Shown: positions 19,570-28,849, counted from the stretch's first letter. The stretch: 46,433 bases of DNA from Gammaproteobacteria bacterium (GCA_029244925.1 JAQWQE010000085.1:1-46433), one strand, 5' to 3'. Translations and numbers: made by a program. Notes: generated by a model not told the origin, from the sequence alone.

Positions 19570-20568
19570 TTGAAACATCAGGAAATAAAAGACTTAATAG
19601 AAAAGATAAAATATCAAGATAGAAAAGCTATTGCCAATGCAATTACACTGGTTGAATCTAAAAAAGAAGAAGATCGAAAAATTGCAGAACTGCTCATCAA
19701 CCAACTTTCTTCAATTGACAAAAAAAGTATTAGGATAGCTATCTCAGGTCCTCCAGGTGCAGGCAAATCAACCTTTATAGAAGCTTTAGGATCTGAGATC
19801 TTAAAAGAAAATAGAAACATTGCCGTTCTAGCAATTGATCCAACATCTACTATCACAGGCGGTTCTATTCTTGGAGATAAAACTAGAATGGAGAAACTCA
19901 GTCGTAATGAAAATGTATTTATCAGACCATCTCCTTCTGGAATGAACCTTGGTGGAGTTAATCGTTCAACACGAGAATCAATGATCATATTAGAGTCTGC
20001 GGGTTTTGATACGATTCTCATTGAAACTGTAGGCGTTGGACAGGCTGAGACTGAAGCGTTTGAAATGACAGACATTTTTCTTGTTCTATTGAACCCTGGT
20101 GCAGGCGATGAATTACAAGGCATCAAAAGAGGCATTATAGAATTATCTGATATCCTTGTTGTTAATAAGTCAGATGGAAACCTAGAAGCCTCTTCCAGAA
20201 GCACTGTTTTGGATTATAAGAATGCTTTGAAACTTTTAAAACCAAGAATTAAAAATTGGAGAGTGCCTGTATTATCGTGTTCAGCTCTTGAAGAAAAAGG
20301 CATTGATCTTTGCTGGGAGACAATAAATCAATTAATACAACACTTGAGAGAAACTGGTCAATTAATCACTAATAGAGAGCAACAAAAAGAGCTTTGGCTA
20401 GTCAAAGCAACCAAAGAAAAATTCCTTGAACAAATAGAGAACGATGTTGAATTTCAAAATGAACTGGAAATTATTAAAGAAACGTTGTCTGATAAGGATA
20501 AATCAGTGAAAACTGAAGCAAGTAATATAATTGAGAGGTTTTTAAATAAGCTTAGGAGGCATAAATGA
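19570..20568 (+). CDS. meaB: MeaB/ArgK-type GTPase chaperone of methylmalonyl-CoA mutase
   Basis: G3E-family P-loop GTPase that loads and protects the adenosylcobalamin cofactor of methylmalonyl-CoA mutase. It has Walker A GPPGAGKS, the DPTSTITGGSILGDKTRM switch region, the ETVGVGQAE motif and NKSDG for guanine recognition. I choose TTG at 19570 as the start, giving 332 aa: GAGGA at 19560-19564 lies 5 nt upstream and the TTG begins one base after the pccA stop. A longer frame from TTG 19537 would overlap pccA without an obvious ribosome site. It overlaps the epimerase gene by 4 nt. Confidence 0.92.
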   Translation: MKHQEIKDLIEKIKYQDRKAIANAITLVESKKEEDRKIAELLINQLSSIDKKSIRIAISGPPGAGKSTFIEALGSEILKENRNIAVLAIDPTSTITGGSILGDKTRMEKLSRNENVFIRPSPSGMNLGGVNRSTRESMIILESAGFDTILIETVGVGQAETEAFEMTDIFLVLLNPGAGDELQGIKRGIIELSDILVVNKSDGNLEASSRSTVLDYKNALKLLKPRIKNWRVPVLSCSALEEKGIDLCWETINQLIQHLRETGQLITNREQQKELWLVKATKEKFLEQIENDVEFQNELEIIKETLSDKDKSVKTEASNIIERFLNKLRRHK

Positions 20569-20969
20569 TCGGAAAATTAAATCATGTAGCCATTGCTGTG
20601 CCTAATTTAGTAGAAGCCAGCAGTGTATACAACGATGTCCTTGGAGCTAAAGTTTCAGAGCCTATTGCAATGCCTGAACATGGGGTTACTACTGTCTTCG
20701 TAGAATTACCCAATACAAAAATAGAATTACTGGAAGCTCTTGGAGAGGATTCACCAATAGCAAAGTTTATTGAAAATAACCCCAAAGGTGGGATGCATCA
20801 TATTTGCTATGAGGTTGAAGATATTTTTAAAGCTCGCGATGAAATGATTGCAAAAGGAGTCACTGTTCTTGGCTCAGGTGAGCCAAAAAATGGTGCGCAC
20901 AATAAACCAGTTATTTTTATGCATCCAAAAGATTTTATGGGAACTCTAATAGAGCTCGAACAAGTCTAG
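20565..20969 (+). CDS. mce: Methylmalonyl-CoA epimerase
   Basis: Vicinal-oxygen-chelate metalloenzyme that interconverts (S)- and (R)-methylmalonyl-CoA, closing the step between propionyl-CoA carboxylase and the mutase. The 134-aa size is standard. It has the N-terminal LNHVAIAVPNLVEAS (metal His), a central MHHICYEVEDI block with a second metal His, and a C-terminal ELEQV with the metal Glu. The ATG overlaps the meaB stop (ATGA), so it is translationally coupled. It completes the pathway in one operon. It is convergent with the DUF5916 gene, 3 nt away. Confidence 0.93.
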   Translation: MIGKLNHVAIAVPNLVEASSVYNDVLGAKVSEPIAMPEHGVTTVFVELPNTKIELLEALGEDSPIAKFIENNPKGGMHHICYEVEDIFKARDEMIAKGVTVLGSGEPKNGAHNKPVIFMHPKDFMGTLIELEQV

Positions 20970-20972
20970 AGA

Positions 20973-23288
20973 TTAGAATCGGATTCTGACTTTTGCAGCC
21001 AATCGATTGCCTTCAGGCTCCCTCCATGTGGTGCTGATTATTTTAGAAGTATTGGCTTCATCATCAAAATAATAACCCCCACCTCTGGTATAAACAAAAT
21101 AGAAATTAGATAGAGGTGCTATTTCATATTTATAACGAATCTGGAAGGAGATATTACCAATATTGATGCTTTCCTCCGTTTGTTCTTGGCTCACCATAAA
21201 TCCTGAACTATCAACAAACCAACCCTGTCCATCCTGATTTCTAAAAGCAAGCATCTCTAATTTAAGTTGCAATTCTTGTTTCTCGCTTGGATACCATCGA
21301 GCGCCTATATTCATGTTACTTCTAGTTTGATTAAAAGTTCCAAAGTGATTATCACTCAAATGTGTTAGCCAATTAGTCCTTGTGGAATGGCCAAACCTCA
21401 TCCAAAATCTTAAATTATCTTGAGGCATATAAGTCAAGCCTCCACCTATCCTTCTTTTTTTATCCTCGAAAGCATAATAATCATTAAAGTCATAACCAAA
21501 GCCTAAGTGGTATTGCCAAAAACCATAAATTGGACTGTGATAACTGAGTTCAATATTGTGACCTGAACCTAACTTTACAACTGGAGCTACAAGGCTCCCT
21601 CTTGTAATTTCATCGTCCTTACCTTCTCCTTTAGCAAAAATGTTAATGCCAAAAGAGGAAGTATCTTTAAAGCTTTGTCTGAAGAAAAGGGTATAAAATT
21701 CAGCCAAATTATCATTGGCTGCATTATTCTGATCCCAGTAATCAAAATTATAAGAACGATTATTAATGGGAGAATCTTCAGGAAAATCTGTTCTGGTGTA
21801 ATTAACACTAGCACCATAAGAAGCTAAATCATTTCTCCATAAGTAGCCCATATCATTGATATTCAGATCTTCATTAAAATAATACAATTCAGAACCGTAT
21901 CTCCATTCCTTGGATGGGTTAAATGAAATAGCAGTTCTACTGCCAAATCCAGCTTTTTCCTCATTGGAATTGGACACCATTGCCAAACTTTCAATCTTTA
22001 TTCTCTCGCTTGGAAGGTATTGATAATCAATGGCATTAACGGTTGCTTGTCGATTAATAAAGCTTTTTTCAGCATGAGTAACCATATAACCAATCTTATG
22101 TTCATTTTTTCGATGCAGGGTTCTGAATGCAAAAAAGTCTTTTCCTTCGCTGAAATTCTCATCTGATTCAAAAGCTGAGAAAAATCCAAAATCAGTATTT
22201 TCTCCAATCTGTGTATATTTAATAGCCGTATCAATGCCGTTATTATTAATTTTATTGTCCTCGCATTCAGAGGCTAATTCATCGCTTCCGCCTTCAGCAG
22301 GAGAATAGCGAGAACAATTATAATTTGGAGCATCACCAATTCTTCGAGTATGGAGAAGTGAATACAACTCAAAACCGGGGTACCAATCCAAACTGACATC
22401 AAAAATGGATTGGCTTTGAGTGAAGAAAGGCCTCTTATCAGAATAAAATGTTTCCCTAGGTGAAAAATTAATAACGATATTATCACTCTCCACTTGTCCA
22501 AAATCAGGATTTATTGTGGCACTAATTTCTCCACCACGACCATTGTTATAAAAAATTTCAGCTCCTGCATCAAAAGTAGCATCATCATCGATAAAATTAT
22601 TATTGGCAACCAAATATGGAAAGAAATCCAAACGACTAGGATTCGATTTGACTACTTGTATTTTGTGCAATTCAGATAAGAATTTTGGTCTTTGTGGGGT
22701 TATTTTTGGAAAAGCCACATAATTTCCTAGATATCTAATTTGACGACTGACACTGACTCCAATAGTCCTTTTCTCTCCCTCTTGTAGACTCATCGGTACC
22801 ATAGTCCAGGGGATAAAAAATTCAGAATACCAATTTTCATCAGATTCTGAAGTCTTTGCAAACCATTCTCCGTCCCAATCGCCATCAACTTGATTCTCAT
22901 TAGTGATGGTGTAATCAATTAATGAATTGCCCAGAGAAATACCAAGCATATAGGCAGTACTTCCATTGTTATCAAAATCAACAACAACTACATTTCTATC
23001 ATAAGTCTGCATAAGATTATCTCTTTGATGTTTTCTCCTATCTCGAGTCTCTTCGTCTTGAGCATTTATAAATGCAACATACAACCCATCATCATCCGAA
23101 TAAAAAAGGGTTTGTGTTTCCAATGGAGTTGGTTCTAAGCTGAAAGGAACGGTTACATAGAAATCATTTAATACCTGAGCATTTTGCCATTCTTTCTCAT
23201 TTAATTTCCCATCAATAATTATCTCTGCTCTTGGTGATGAAACCATCAGAATGAGGATTAAAAAAATCCATTTATTTTTTCTAGTCAT
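20973..23288 (-). CDS. DUF5916 outer-membrane protein with N-terminal CBM9-like domain
   Basis: A 771-aa exported protein. A signal peptide is followed by IIIDGKLNEKEWQNAQ, the start of a carbohydrate-binding family 9-like beta-sandwich (about residues 22-200). The segment NPDFGQVESDNIVINFSPRE followed by DKRPFF (residues about 265-290) is a hallmark of DUF5916. The remainder is aromatic-rich amphipathic strand sequence ending in KVRIRF, as in an outer-membrane beta-barrel. The function of the family is not established. The start overlaps the 3' end of fabD by 8 nt, so the two genes form an operon. Binding or uptake of a glycan or organic ligand is only a guess. Confidence 0.85.
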   Translation of the reverse strand: MTRKNKWIFLILILMVSSPRAEIIIDGKLNEKEWQNAQVLNDFYVTVPFSLEPTPLETQTLFYSDDDGLYVAFINAQDEETRDRRKHQRDNLMQTYDRNVVVVDFDNNGSTAYMLGISLGNSLIDYTITNENQVDGDWDGEWFAKTSESDENWYSEFFIPWTMVPMSLQEGEKRTIGVSVSRQIRYLGNYVAFPKITPQRPKFLSELHKIQVVKSNPSRLDFFPYLVANNNFIDDDATFDAGAEIFYNNGRGGEISATINPDFGQVESDNIVINFSPRETFYSDKRPFFTQSQSIFDVSLDWYPGFELYSLLHTRRIGDAPNYNCSRYSPAEGGSDELASECEDNKINNNGIDTAIKYTQIGENTDFGFFSAFESDENFSEGKDFFAFRTLHRKNEHKIGYMVTHAEKSFINRQATVNAIDYQYLPSERIKIESLAMVSNSNEEKAGFGSRTAISFNPSKEWRYGSELYYFNEDLNINDMGYLWRNDLASYGASVNYTRTDFPEDSPINNRSYNFDYWDQNNAANDNLAEFYTLFFRQSFKDTSSFGINIFAKGEGKDDEITRGSLVAPVVKLGSGHNIELSYHSPIYGFWQYHLGFGYDFNDYYAFEDKKRRIGGGLTYMPQDNLRFWMRFGHSTRTNWLTHLSDNHFGTFNQTRSNMNIGARWYPSEKQELQLKLEMLAFRNQDGQGWFVDSSGFMVSQEQTEESINIGNISFQIRYKYEIAPLSNFYFVYTRGGGYYFDDEANTSKIISTTWREPEGNRLAAKVRIRF

Positions 23289-24270
23289 TGGGATGAATTA
23301 GTTCGATTAATGAATTTGCACTTTGTGTAATACTGTCTGTATTGATTGCTGAGTAATAGCTTATCTCTTGATCTAAGCTTCTATAATTCTTTTTAGTAAT
23401 TGATTCCAAGTTTGGTCTTTTTTCTTTGGGTAAAGCGCCCGTTCCAATGCCACCGCCAAACTCAACGATGATATCTACATTGAATGCTGTTGCAGTCTTC
23501 ATGCAGCCCAACCAATCAACTGGTCTGTATAATTGCTTGTAGAGTAATTCTCTAGTAAGGCTGCCGTCTTGTTGATGGCAATCACTAGTAAAATTTGATA
23601 ACACTTTTAAATCAGACGAAGCAAAGTTAACCTCATCTAAATGCATCACGAACTGCTCTGCTGCCTCTCTCATTAAATCAGTATGAAATGCTCCCTCTGT
23701 GTCTAGCTTTACCGTTCTTTTCTTTGGAAAAATATCTTGAAAAGCTTTCTGGCAAGCATCAATATCATGATCCATTCCACCAATAACTGTTTGTTTTAAA
23801 AGATTAATCGTTGCAACTTGGCAATTGAACTTCTCAGAAAATCTTTTTGCCTCCTCTTGCTCAATTGGCATTGCTAGCATTGACCCTTGGCCATATTGAC
23901 TCATGAGTTGGCCTCTCTTTCTAACTAAATGTAAAGCTTGCTCAAAAGATAAGGAACCGGATACAACCAAAGCAGTGTATTCCCCTAAACTGTGTCCCGC
24001 GGCTAAACTTGGTTGAATTGAGTCATTGGTTAATTCATTGAACACTCTATAACATGCAACTTGATGAGTTAATAAAACGGGTTGTGTGTATTCCGTTAAA
24101 CTAATTTTATTTTTTGGATCATTAAAGGACAGTTCAGTAATATCATACCCAAGAATAGAAGACGCCTGATCATAGACATTTCGTGCCACAACAAAATCAT
24201 TATAAATATCATGGCCTATCCCTTGATATTGTGATCCCTGACCAGGAAATATATACATTACATTATTCAT
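23281..24270 (-). CDS. fabD: ACP S-malonyltransferase (FabD-like)
   Basis: Moves malonyl from CoA to acyl carrier protein for fatty acid synthesis. The 329-aa protein has FPGQGSQ at the N-terminus, the nucleophile motif GHSLGEY with S94, the RGQLMSQ segment with the carboxylate-binding Arg119, and EGAFHTDLM with catalytic H196. The usual fabH-fabD-fabG-acpP neighbourhood is missing; it instead heads a two-gene operon with a DUF5916 outer-membrane protein. It may be the housekeeping enzyme moved from its cluster or a second copy for a dedicated pathway. It is divergent from the FAD monooxygenase gene. Confidence 0.88.
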   Translation of the reverse strand: MNNVMYIFPGQGSQYQGIGHDIYNDFVVARNVYDQASSILGYDITELSFNDPKNKISLTEYTQPVLLTHQVACYRVFNELTNDSIQPSLAAGHSLGEYTALVVSGSLSFEQALHLVRKRGQLMSQYGQGSMLAMPIEQEEAKRFSEKFNCQVATINLLKQTVIGGMDHDIDACQKAFQDIFPKKRTVKLDTEGAFHTDLMREAAEQFVMHLDEVNFASSDLKVLSNFTSDCHQQDGSLTRELLYKQLYRPVDWLGCMKTATAFNVDIIVEFGGGIGTGALPKEKRPNLESITKKNYRSLDQEISYYSAINTDSITQSANSLIELIHPND

Positions 24271-24368
24271 ACATCTAATCTCATGTTTCTATGATTGACT
24301 ATTAAACAGTGAATCTATTTATTGACAACCTATTTTGTACATTTTTTTTATATAATCTATAGTCTTCA

Positions 24369-24387
24369 TGTAACTTTTTGTAACGAT
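24369..24387 (+). promoter_or_regulatory. Tandem GTWAC element, site 1
   Basis: TGTAACTTTTTGTAACGAT: two GTAAC half-sites 11 bp apart ending in ACGAT, 62 nt before the FAD monooxygenase ATG. The same layout recurs at 27646 and 35455. A possible -10 (TACTAT, 24410-24415) begins 22 nt after it. Resemblance to OmpR-type tandem sites is noted; the binding protein is unknown. Confidence 0.55.
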
Positions 24388-24449
24388 AACAGTACAATTA
24401 GACAAAGAGTACTATCATCAAATCTTTAAAATGGGAGTTCACACCAAGG

Positions 24450-25622
24450 ATGAATAAAAAAAGAATAGCCATTATAGGTGCAGGTATTGGGGGCATGACA
24501 ACAGCTGTAGCATTGTCTCAAAAAGGCATTGATATCAGTATCTTTGAACAAGCCCCTGCATTGAGTGAAGTGGGTGCAGGACTCACGGTTACTCCAAATG
24601 CTACAAAAGGCTTGATGTATCTAAATCTAGGAGAAGAAATAGCAAAAGTTGGTATGGCTCATGAGAAACAAGGTGTAAGACATTACAAAACAGGCGATAT
24701 GATAGTTCCCTTGCATAGAGGAAAAAAGATGCTTGAACAATATGGTGCTTATCAATTTCAACTTCATAGGGCTGATATCCATGATGTTTTAGTTAATGAG
24801 CTTAAAAAAAATGCACCAGACTCTATTTATGTAAATCATCAACTTAGTGCTATTAAAGAATCTTCTGAATCTGTTGAACTTAAATTCACAAACGGAGAAA
24901 AAAATGAATTTGATTTTGTCATTGGTGCCGATGGCAATAGATCAACTGTCAGAAATATTATTCTTGGTGATGATGAGCCAGAATTTGCAGGTTATGTGGC
25001 TTGGCGTGGCTTAGTTCCGACAAAAGAATTATCAGAAGATGATTTTGATGAGTGTGGATCTTCAGCATTCATATCACCAGGGAGAGTATTTGCACGATAT
25101 TTGGTTCGAAATGGTGATATCTATAATTATGTAGGATTTCTCTCAACAGATGAATGGGCAGAAGAAGGTTGGTCCATTCCTTCAAAAGTTGAAACGATTC
25201 TTGATGTCTTTTCAGATTACAATCAACAGGTTAAAAATATCATTGCAGCGACGCCTAAGGATCAGTGCTATAAATGGGGTATTTTTACAAGAAAACCGAC
25301 GCATAAATGGTCAACTGATAAAGTTACTCTTCTAGGTGACGCAGCTCATCCAGTGGAACCATTTATGGGGCAAGGAGCCAGCACAGCCATTGAGGATGCA
25401 GTAGTTATTGGTAGAGTCATAGAAGACTCCTCAACCCCAAATGAAATTATAAAACGTTATGAAAATGCTCGTATTGAGAGAGCTCACTTTATCACTGAAC
25501 ATTCAAAGAAGGCCGGGCAGAGATTTACCGGTGCCAATCCTGATAAATACACTAAAGAAGACCATAAGAATGAAGAAGAATTAGGACTTTTTAATTATGA
25601 TCCAGGTAGTGTTATAGTTTAG
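24450..25622 (+). CDS. FAD-dependent monooxygenase (salicylate hydroxylase-like, class A)
   Basis: A 390-aa single-component flavin hydroxylase of the PHBH/salicylate-1-monooxygenase family. It has the dinucleotide-binding GAGIGGMTTAVALSQKG near residue 10, the GADGNRS (DG) motif near residue 158, and the FAD-ribityl motif LLGDAAHPVEPFMGQGASTAIEDA near residue 295. Such enzymes use NAD(P)H and O2 to hydroxylate aromatic or related ring substrates; the substrate here is unknown. It heads a run with an unknown membrane protein (2-nt gap) and a Rieske oxygenase, so it likely acts in the same catabolic route. A tandem GTWAC element lies 62 nt upstream. Confidence 0.88.
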   Translation: MNKKRIAIIGAGIGGMTTAVALSQKGIDISIFEQAPALSEVGAGLTVTPNATKGLMYLNLGEEIAKVGMAHEKQGVRHYKTGDMIVPLHRGKKMLEQYGAYQFQLHRADIHDVLVNELKKNAPDSIYVNHQLSAIKESSESVELKFTNGEKNEFDFVIGADGNRSTVRNIILGDDEPEFAGYVAWRGLVPTKELSEDDFDECGSSAFISPGRVFARYLVRNGDIYNYVGFLSTDEWAEEGWSIPSKVETILDVFSDYNQQVKNIIAATPKDQCYKWGIFTRKPTHKWSTDKVTLLGDAAHPVEPFMGQGASTAIEDAVVIGRVIEDSSTPNEIIKRYENARIERAHFITEHSKKAGQRFTGANPDKYTKEDHKNEEELGLFNYDPGSVIV

Positions 25623-25624
25623 TT

Positions 25625-26521
25625 ATGAAAACTGTAAAAGAATTATTCTATAGACCTCCATTTGTTGGATTACTTGCCTTTGTAGTTGTTTTTATTACTC
25701 AGGGTTTAGGTCATACCTTGATGGTCTTAGTGGAAAAGTTTTTTGGATCTAATTATCAGTTCCAAGCGGCCTTTATACTAGGCCTGCTTGGCACAATACT
25801 ACTTTTTATTGGAATGAAAAATGACAAAGAAGTTCCAGCAACTTGGTTGGGATATTTTGCAGGATTTTTTCTTTGGACTGGATGGGTTGAATTCTCATTT
25901 GTCTTCTATGCTGACTATCTAAACATTGTCCAAATACTGCCTGATGGCAGCATTAATAAATTCCCTGAATACTTGGTGATGCAATCATCGATAGGGGTTC
26001 TAATGACCAGTCTTCTATATTTCTTCTTTAATCGAGAAACAAAATGTAATTTCTTTAGATTCTTCCAAAGAAATATGAAACTTTCCACAGGAAAACCGAC
26101 AAGAGGTTATAAAAGAAATTATGCGGCTGTAACCGCCATGGAAACCGTATATGTAATTTGGTTTTTTTACATTGTTCTTCTATTACTATATGAAGATTCA
26201 TTTGTAGGAGATCAGCATCCATTAACCTATGCGTTCTTCTTCATTAATACTGCTTGGTCTCTTTATTTATTATACAGGCTGAGTAAATTCTGGAATGTAA
26301 CCAGAGCAATTCGATATGCGATACCAACTGCAATTATTGCTTATACCTCCTATGAAATCGTTGGTCGGTGGGGTATTTTAGTAGAATTCTGGGTTTATCC
26401 TAAGGAATATATGATGGAGTTAGCCATTATCATAGGAGCCATATCAGTCGGTATTTTAATAGCTATTTTTACTCCAACAGGTGAGAAAGAAAAACTCTAT
26501 AAAGAAAAAAATCAAGGTTAA
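25625..26521 (+). CDS. Polytopic membrane protein, unknown
   Basis: A 298-aa protein I do not recognise, with about eight hydrophobic segments, for example LLAFVVVFITQGLGHTLMVL, AAFILGLLGTILLFIGM, YFAGFFLWTGWVEFSFVFY, SIGVLMTSLLYFFF, VIWFFYIVLLLLY and ELAIIIGAISVGILIAIF. Conserved-looking polar and aromatic residues inside the membrane (QGLGH, WVEFSFVFYADY, SYEIVGRWG) suggest more than a passive anchor. It is sandwiched between the FAD monooxygenase (2 nt) and the Rieske oxygenase (4 nt), so it should serve the same pathway, as a transporter, a membrane oxidoreductase partner or a sensor. No function can be assigned. Confidence 0.75.
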   Translation: MKTVKELFYRPPFVGLLAFVVVFITQGLGHTLMVLVEKFFGSNYQFQAAFILGLLGTILLFIGMKNDKEVPATWLGYFAGFFLWTGWVEFSFVFYADYLNIVQILPDGSINKFPEYLVMQSSIGVLMTSLLYFFFNRETKCNFFRFFQRNMKLSTGKPTRGYKRNYAAVTAMETVYVIWFFYIVLLLLYEDSFVGDQHPLTYAFFFINTAWSLYLLYRLSKFWNVTRAIRYAIPTAIIAYTSYEIVGRWGILVEFWVYPKEYMMELAIIIGAISVGILIAIFTPTGEKEKLYKEKNQG

Positions 26522-26525
26522 ATTA

Positions 26526-27629
26526 ATGTATATCAACTTCTGGTATGTTGCTGATGAGAGTAAAAATATTACTGATCAGCCTTTGAAAAAGAAAATGCTT
26601 GGGCAAAACTTTGTTTTGTTTAGAGATAGTAAAGGAAAAGTAAAGTGTCTAAGCGATGTTTGTATTCATAGAGGAGGTTCTCTTGCTGGAGGAAAAGTGG
26701 TTGGTGACTGCATTCAGTGTCCATATCATGGATGGCATTTTGATGGCGAAGGATCATGCAAAAGAATCCCATCTATAGGCAAAGAGGCAAAAATCCCTAA
26801 GAGAGCAAAAATTGATGCTTACCCTACTGAAGAAAAGTATGGTCTTGTGTTTTGTTTTCTTGGAGATATTCCAAAAAAAGAACGATGTCCAATCTTAGAA
26901 ATAAAAGAATTTGAAATGGAAGGCTGGACTATCACCAATCAAAAATTAGCCTTTGATATTGACTACAAGAGATCCATTGAGAATGGTATTGATGGTGCAC
27001 ATAATGAATTTGTGCATCCAACACATGGATTCTCCGGTGAAGATGATGACTATAAATCTCCTCCCATTGATATGAAATCAACTAAATGGGGAACTGGTTT
27101 TACCAATAAAATGTATGCGCCTCCCCTTAAAGAAAAGTCAATGAGGGATGCGGCTGGAGAGAATCAAAATACATTTGTTGAAGCTGGTACAGGTCATCAT
27201 GGGATCTCAATGCTTTGGACCTATATACACCCAACACCGGCTGTCCATATTCATCAGTATATGTTTGAAACACCGATCGATGAAACTCATACCAATCTAT
27301 ATCTAATTACTGCTAGAAATTTTCTTACCGATGAAAAAAATGATGCGACAATGATTGATAGAAACCAAGTTGTTGCATTCCAAGACCGAGATGTTCTTAT
27401 GGGACTGCATCCAATTATTACGCCCGATGAAACAAAGAATGAATTCTTTGTCACTATGGATAAACCCATTAAACGCTATAGGGAACTCTTAGATAAATGG
27501 GAGAAAAAAGGATGGCGAATCAATAGTGAATTGGTTAATCGCAATACACTATCCCATGCTTATGCTATTCCTAGTCCTGAAAGAAGAAAAAATAAAGGCT
27601 GGGTGATAGATTCAATACCACTTATTTAA
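26526..27629 (+). CDS. Rieske non-heme iron oxygenase, alpha-type (copy 1)
   Basis: A 367-aa terminal oxygenase. The N-terminal Rieske [2Fe-2S] site is C46-x-H48 and C65-x2-H68 (CIH ... CPYH). The mononuclear iron site is D156-x2-H159-x4-H164 (DGAHNEFVH). It resembles the one-subunit group such as VanA, carbazole- or chlorophyll-type oxygenases. I start at the ATG at 26526 (MYINFWY), which has AAGG 8 nt upstream and aligns with the starts of the two other Rieske proteins here; an upstream ATG at 26481 would overlap the previous gene. No ferredoxin or reductase is encoded nearby. The substrate is unknown. Confidence 0.9.
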   Translation: MYINFWYVADESKNITDQPLKKKMLGQNFVLFRDSKGKVKCLSDVCIHRGGSLAGGKVVGDCIQCPYHGWHFDGEGSCKRIPSIGKEAKIPKRAKIDAYPTEEKYGLVFCFLGDIPKKERCPILEIKEFEMEGWTITNQKLAFDIDYKRSIENGIDGAHNEFVHPTHGFSGEDDDYKSPPIDMKSTKWGTGFTNKMYAPPLKEKSMRDAAGENQNTFVEAGTGHHGISMLWTYIHPTPAVHIHQYMFETPIDETHTNLYLITARNFLTDEKNDATMIDRNQVVAFQDRDVLMGLHPIITPDETKNEFFVTMDKPIKRYRELLDKWEKKGWRINSELVNRNTLSHAYAIPSPERRKNKGWVIDSIPLI

Positions 27630-27645
27630 AATAAACAACCATTGC

Positions 27646-27664
27646 TGTTACAATTAGTTACGAT
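27646..27664 (+). promoter_or_regulatory. Tandem GTWAC element, site 2
   Basis: TGTTACAATTAGTTACGAT: GTTAC half-sites 11 bp apart, 63 nt before the ATG of the second Rieske gene, nearly the same distance as site 1 from its gene. A TATAAT at 27694-27699 and an overlapping TAATAC at 27688 follow as -10 candidates. Confidence 0.6.
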
Positions 27665-27727
27665 TTGATCCTTATAAGTTCAATCAGTAATACTATAATT
27701 AATTGATTTTTTTAAATTAAAAATACT

Positions 27728-28849
27728 ATGTATATAAATTTTTGGTATCCAGTTTGTCTCAGTGAAGAGCTTAAGGAAGAGCCATTGAAAGTAACCATAC
27801 TCGGTCTTGATTTTGTCGCTTTTAGAGACAGCAACGGTGAAGCTCATTGTCTCAGTGATATTTGCGTTCATAGAGGTGGCTCACTATCAGGTGGACTTTG
27901 TCATACAGAAGACAACACCATTGCATGCCCCTATCATGGCTGGCGATTCGATAAAACAGGAAAATGCATAAGGATCCCTTCTTTGGGATTAAAGGGTAAA
28001 ATTCCTCCTAGAGCAAAAGTAGACAGCTATCCTGTTACTGAAAAATACGATATTATTTTTGCTTTTCTAGGCGATCTTCCTGAAGAAGAAAGATCTCCAC
28101 TCTATGAAATTGAAGAATATGGAAAAGATGGTTGGAGAGCTAATAAAACAGTTACGCTAGATCTGAATTATAATTATGAGCGTTCTATCGAAAATGCATT
28201 AGACCCGGCACACAATGAATTTATCCATCCAACCCATGGCTTTGAGGGATCAAAAAATGATTACCAAGTGAACCCATCAAAGATTACAGAGACTGCTTGG
28301 GGAGCTAATTTTGAACAATTATTTGATGCACCTCCTCTCGACCAAGAGATCTATGGCGAGACTGCGAGAGAAGAATCCGGGGAATTGACAGTTTATGGTG
28401 GTTACCATGGCCCAAATGTAGTCATCACACAAATTCATACAAAAAAAGAGACCAATTGGTTTCATCAATATTTCTTTGAACAGCCCATCAATCAATTCCA
28501 AACGAAAGTCTTTTTTGTCAATATGAGAAATTGGATTATGGAGGAAAAATGGGATGAAATGGTGATGGAAAGAAACCTTATTATAGCGGGAGAAGATATA
28601 ACTGTCATGACTGACCTTAGGCCTCAGATTACTCCTGATACTATGACAAAAGAAGTCCTGGTCCCTGCTGATTTGATCATGGGACAATACAGAAAAACAA
28701 TGAAAAGTTGGGAATCGAAAGGCTATAAGATTGATAGCGAAACTCTAGATAAAAACAAACATAAGATGGCCTTTTCAATACCCTGCCCTGCTAGGAAGCA
28801 AGAAAAAAACTGGGTGCTAGACTCCATACCATTGATTAATGGTAAATAA
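27728..28849 (+). CDS. Rieske non-heme iron oxygenase, alpha-type (copy 2)
   Basis: A 373-aa paralogue of the preceding oxygenase. The Rieske ligands are C46-x-H48 and C67-x2-H70, and the catalytic iron ligands are D159, H162 and H167 (DPAHNEFIH). Shared blocks with copy 1 include MYINFWY, CVHRGGSLSGG versus CIHRGGSLAGG, HNEF(V/I)HPTHGF and the C-terminal WV(L/I)DSIPLI. The two genes probably arose by tandem duplication and then diverged. Unlike copy 1, it has its own upstream region of 98 nt with a TATAAT and a tandem GTWAC element, so it can be expressed on its own. It is convergent with the AbfD-like gene. The substrate is unknown. Confidence 0.9.
   Translation: MYINFWYPVCLSEELKEEPLKVTILGLDFVAFRDSNGEAHCLSDICVHRGGSLSGGLCHTEDNTIACPYHGWRFDKTGKCIRIPSLGLKGKIPPRAKVDSYPVTEKYDIIFAFLGDLPEEERSPLYEIEEYGKDGWRANKTVTLDLNYNYERSIENALDPAHNEFIHPTHGFEGSKNDYQVNPSKITETAWGANFEQLFDAPPLDQEIYGETAREESGELTVYGGYHGPNVVITQIHTKKETNWFHQYFFEQPINQFQTKVFFVNMRNWIMEEKWDEMVMERNLIIAGEDITVMTDLRPQITPDTMTKEVLVPADLIMGQYRKTMKSWESKGYKIDSETLDKNKHKMAFSIPCPARKQEKNWVLDSIPLINGK

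Noticed and set aside
24322..24356. TTGACA followed by TATAAT as a sigma-70 promoter upstream of the FAD monooxygenase
   Set aside because: The spacer is 23 bp, far from the usual 16-18, so the two hexamers are unlikely to work together.
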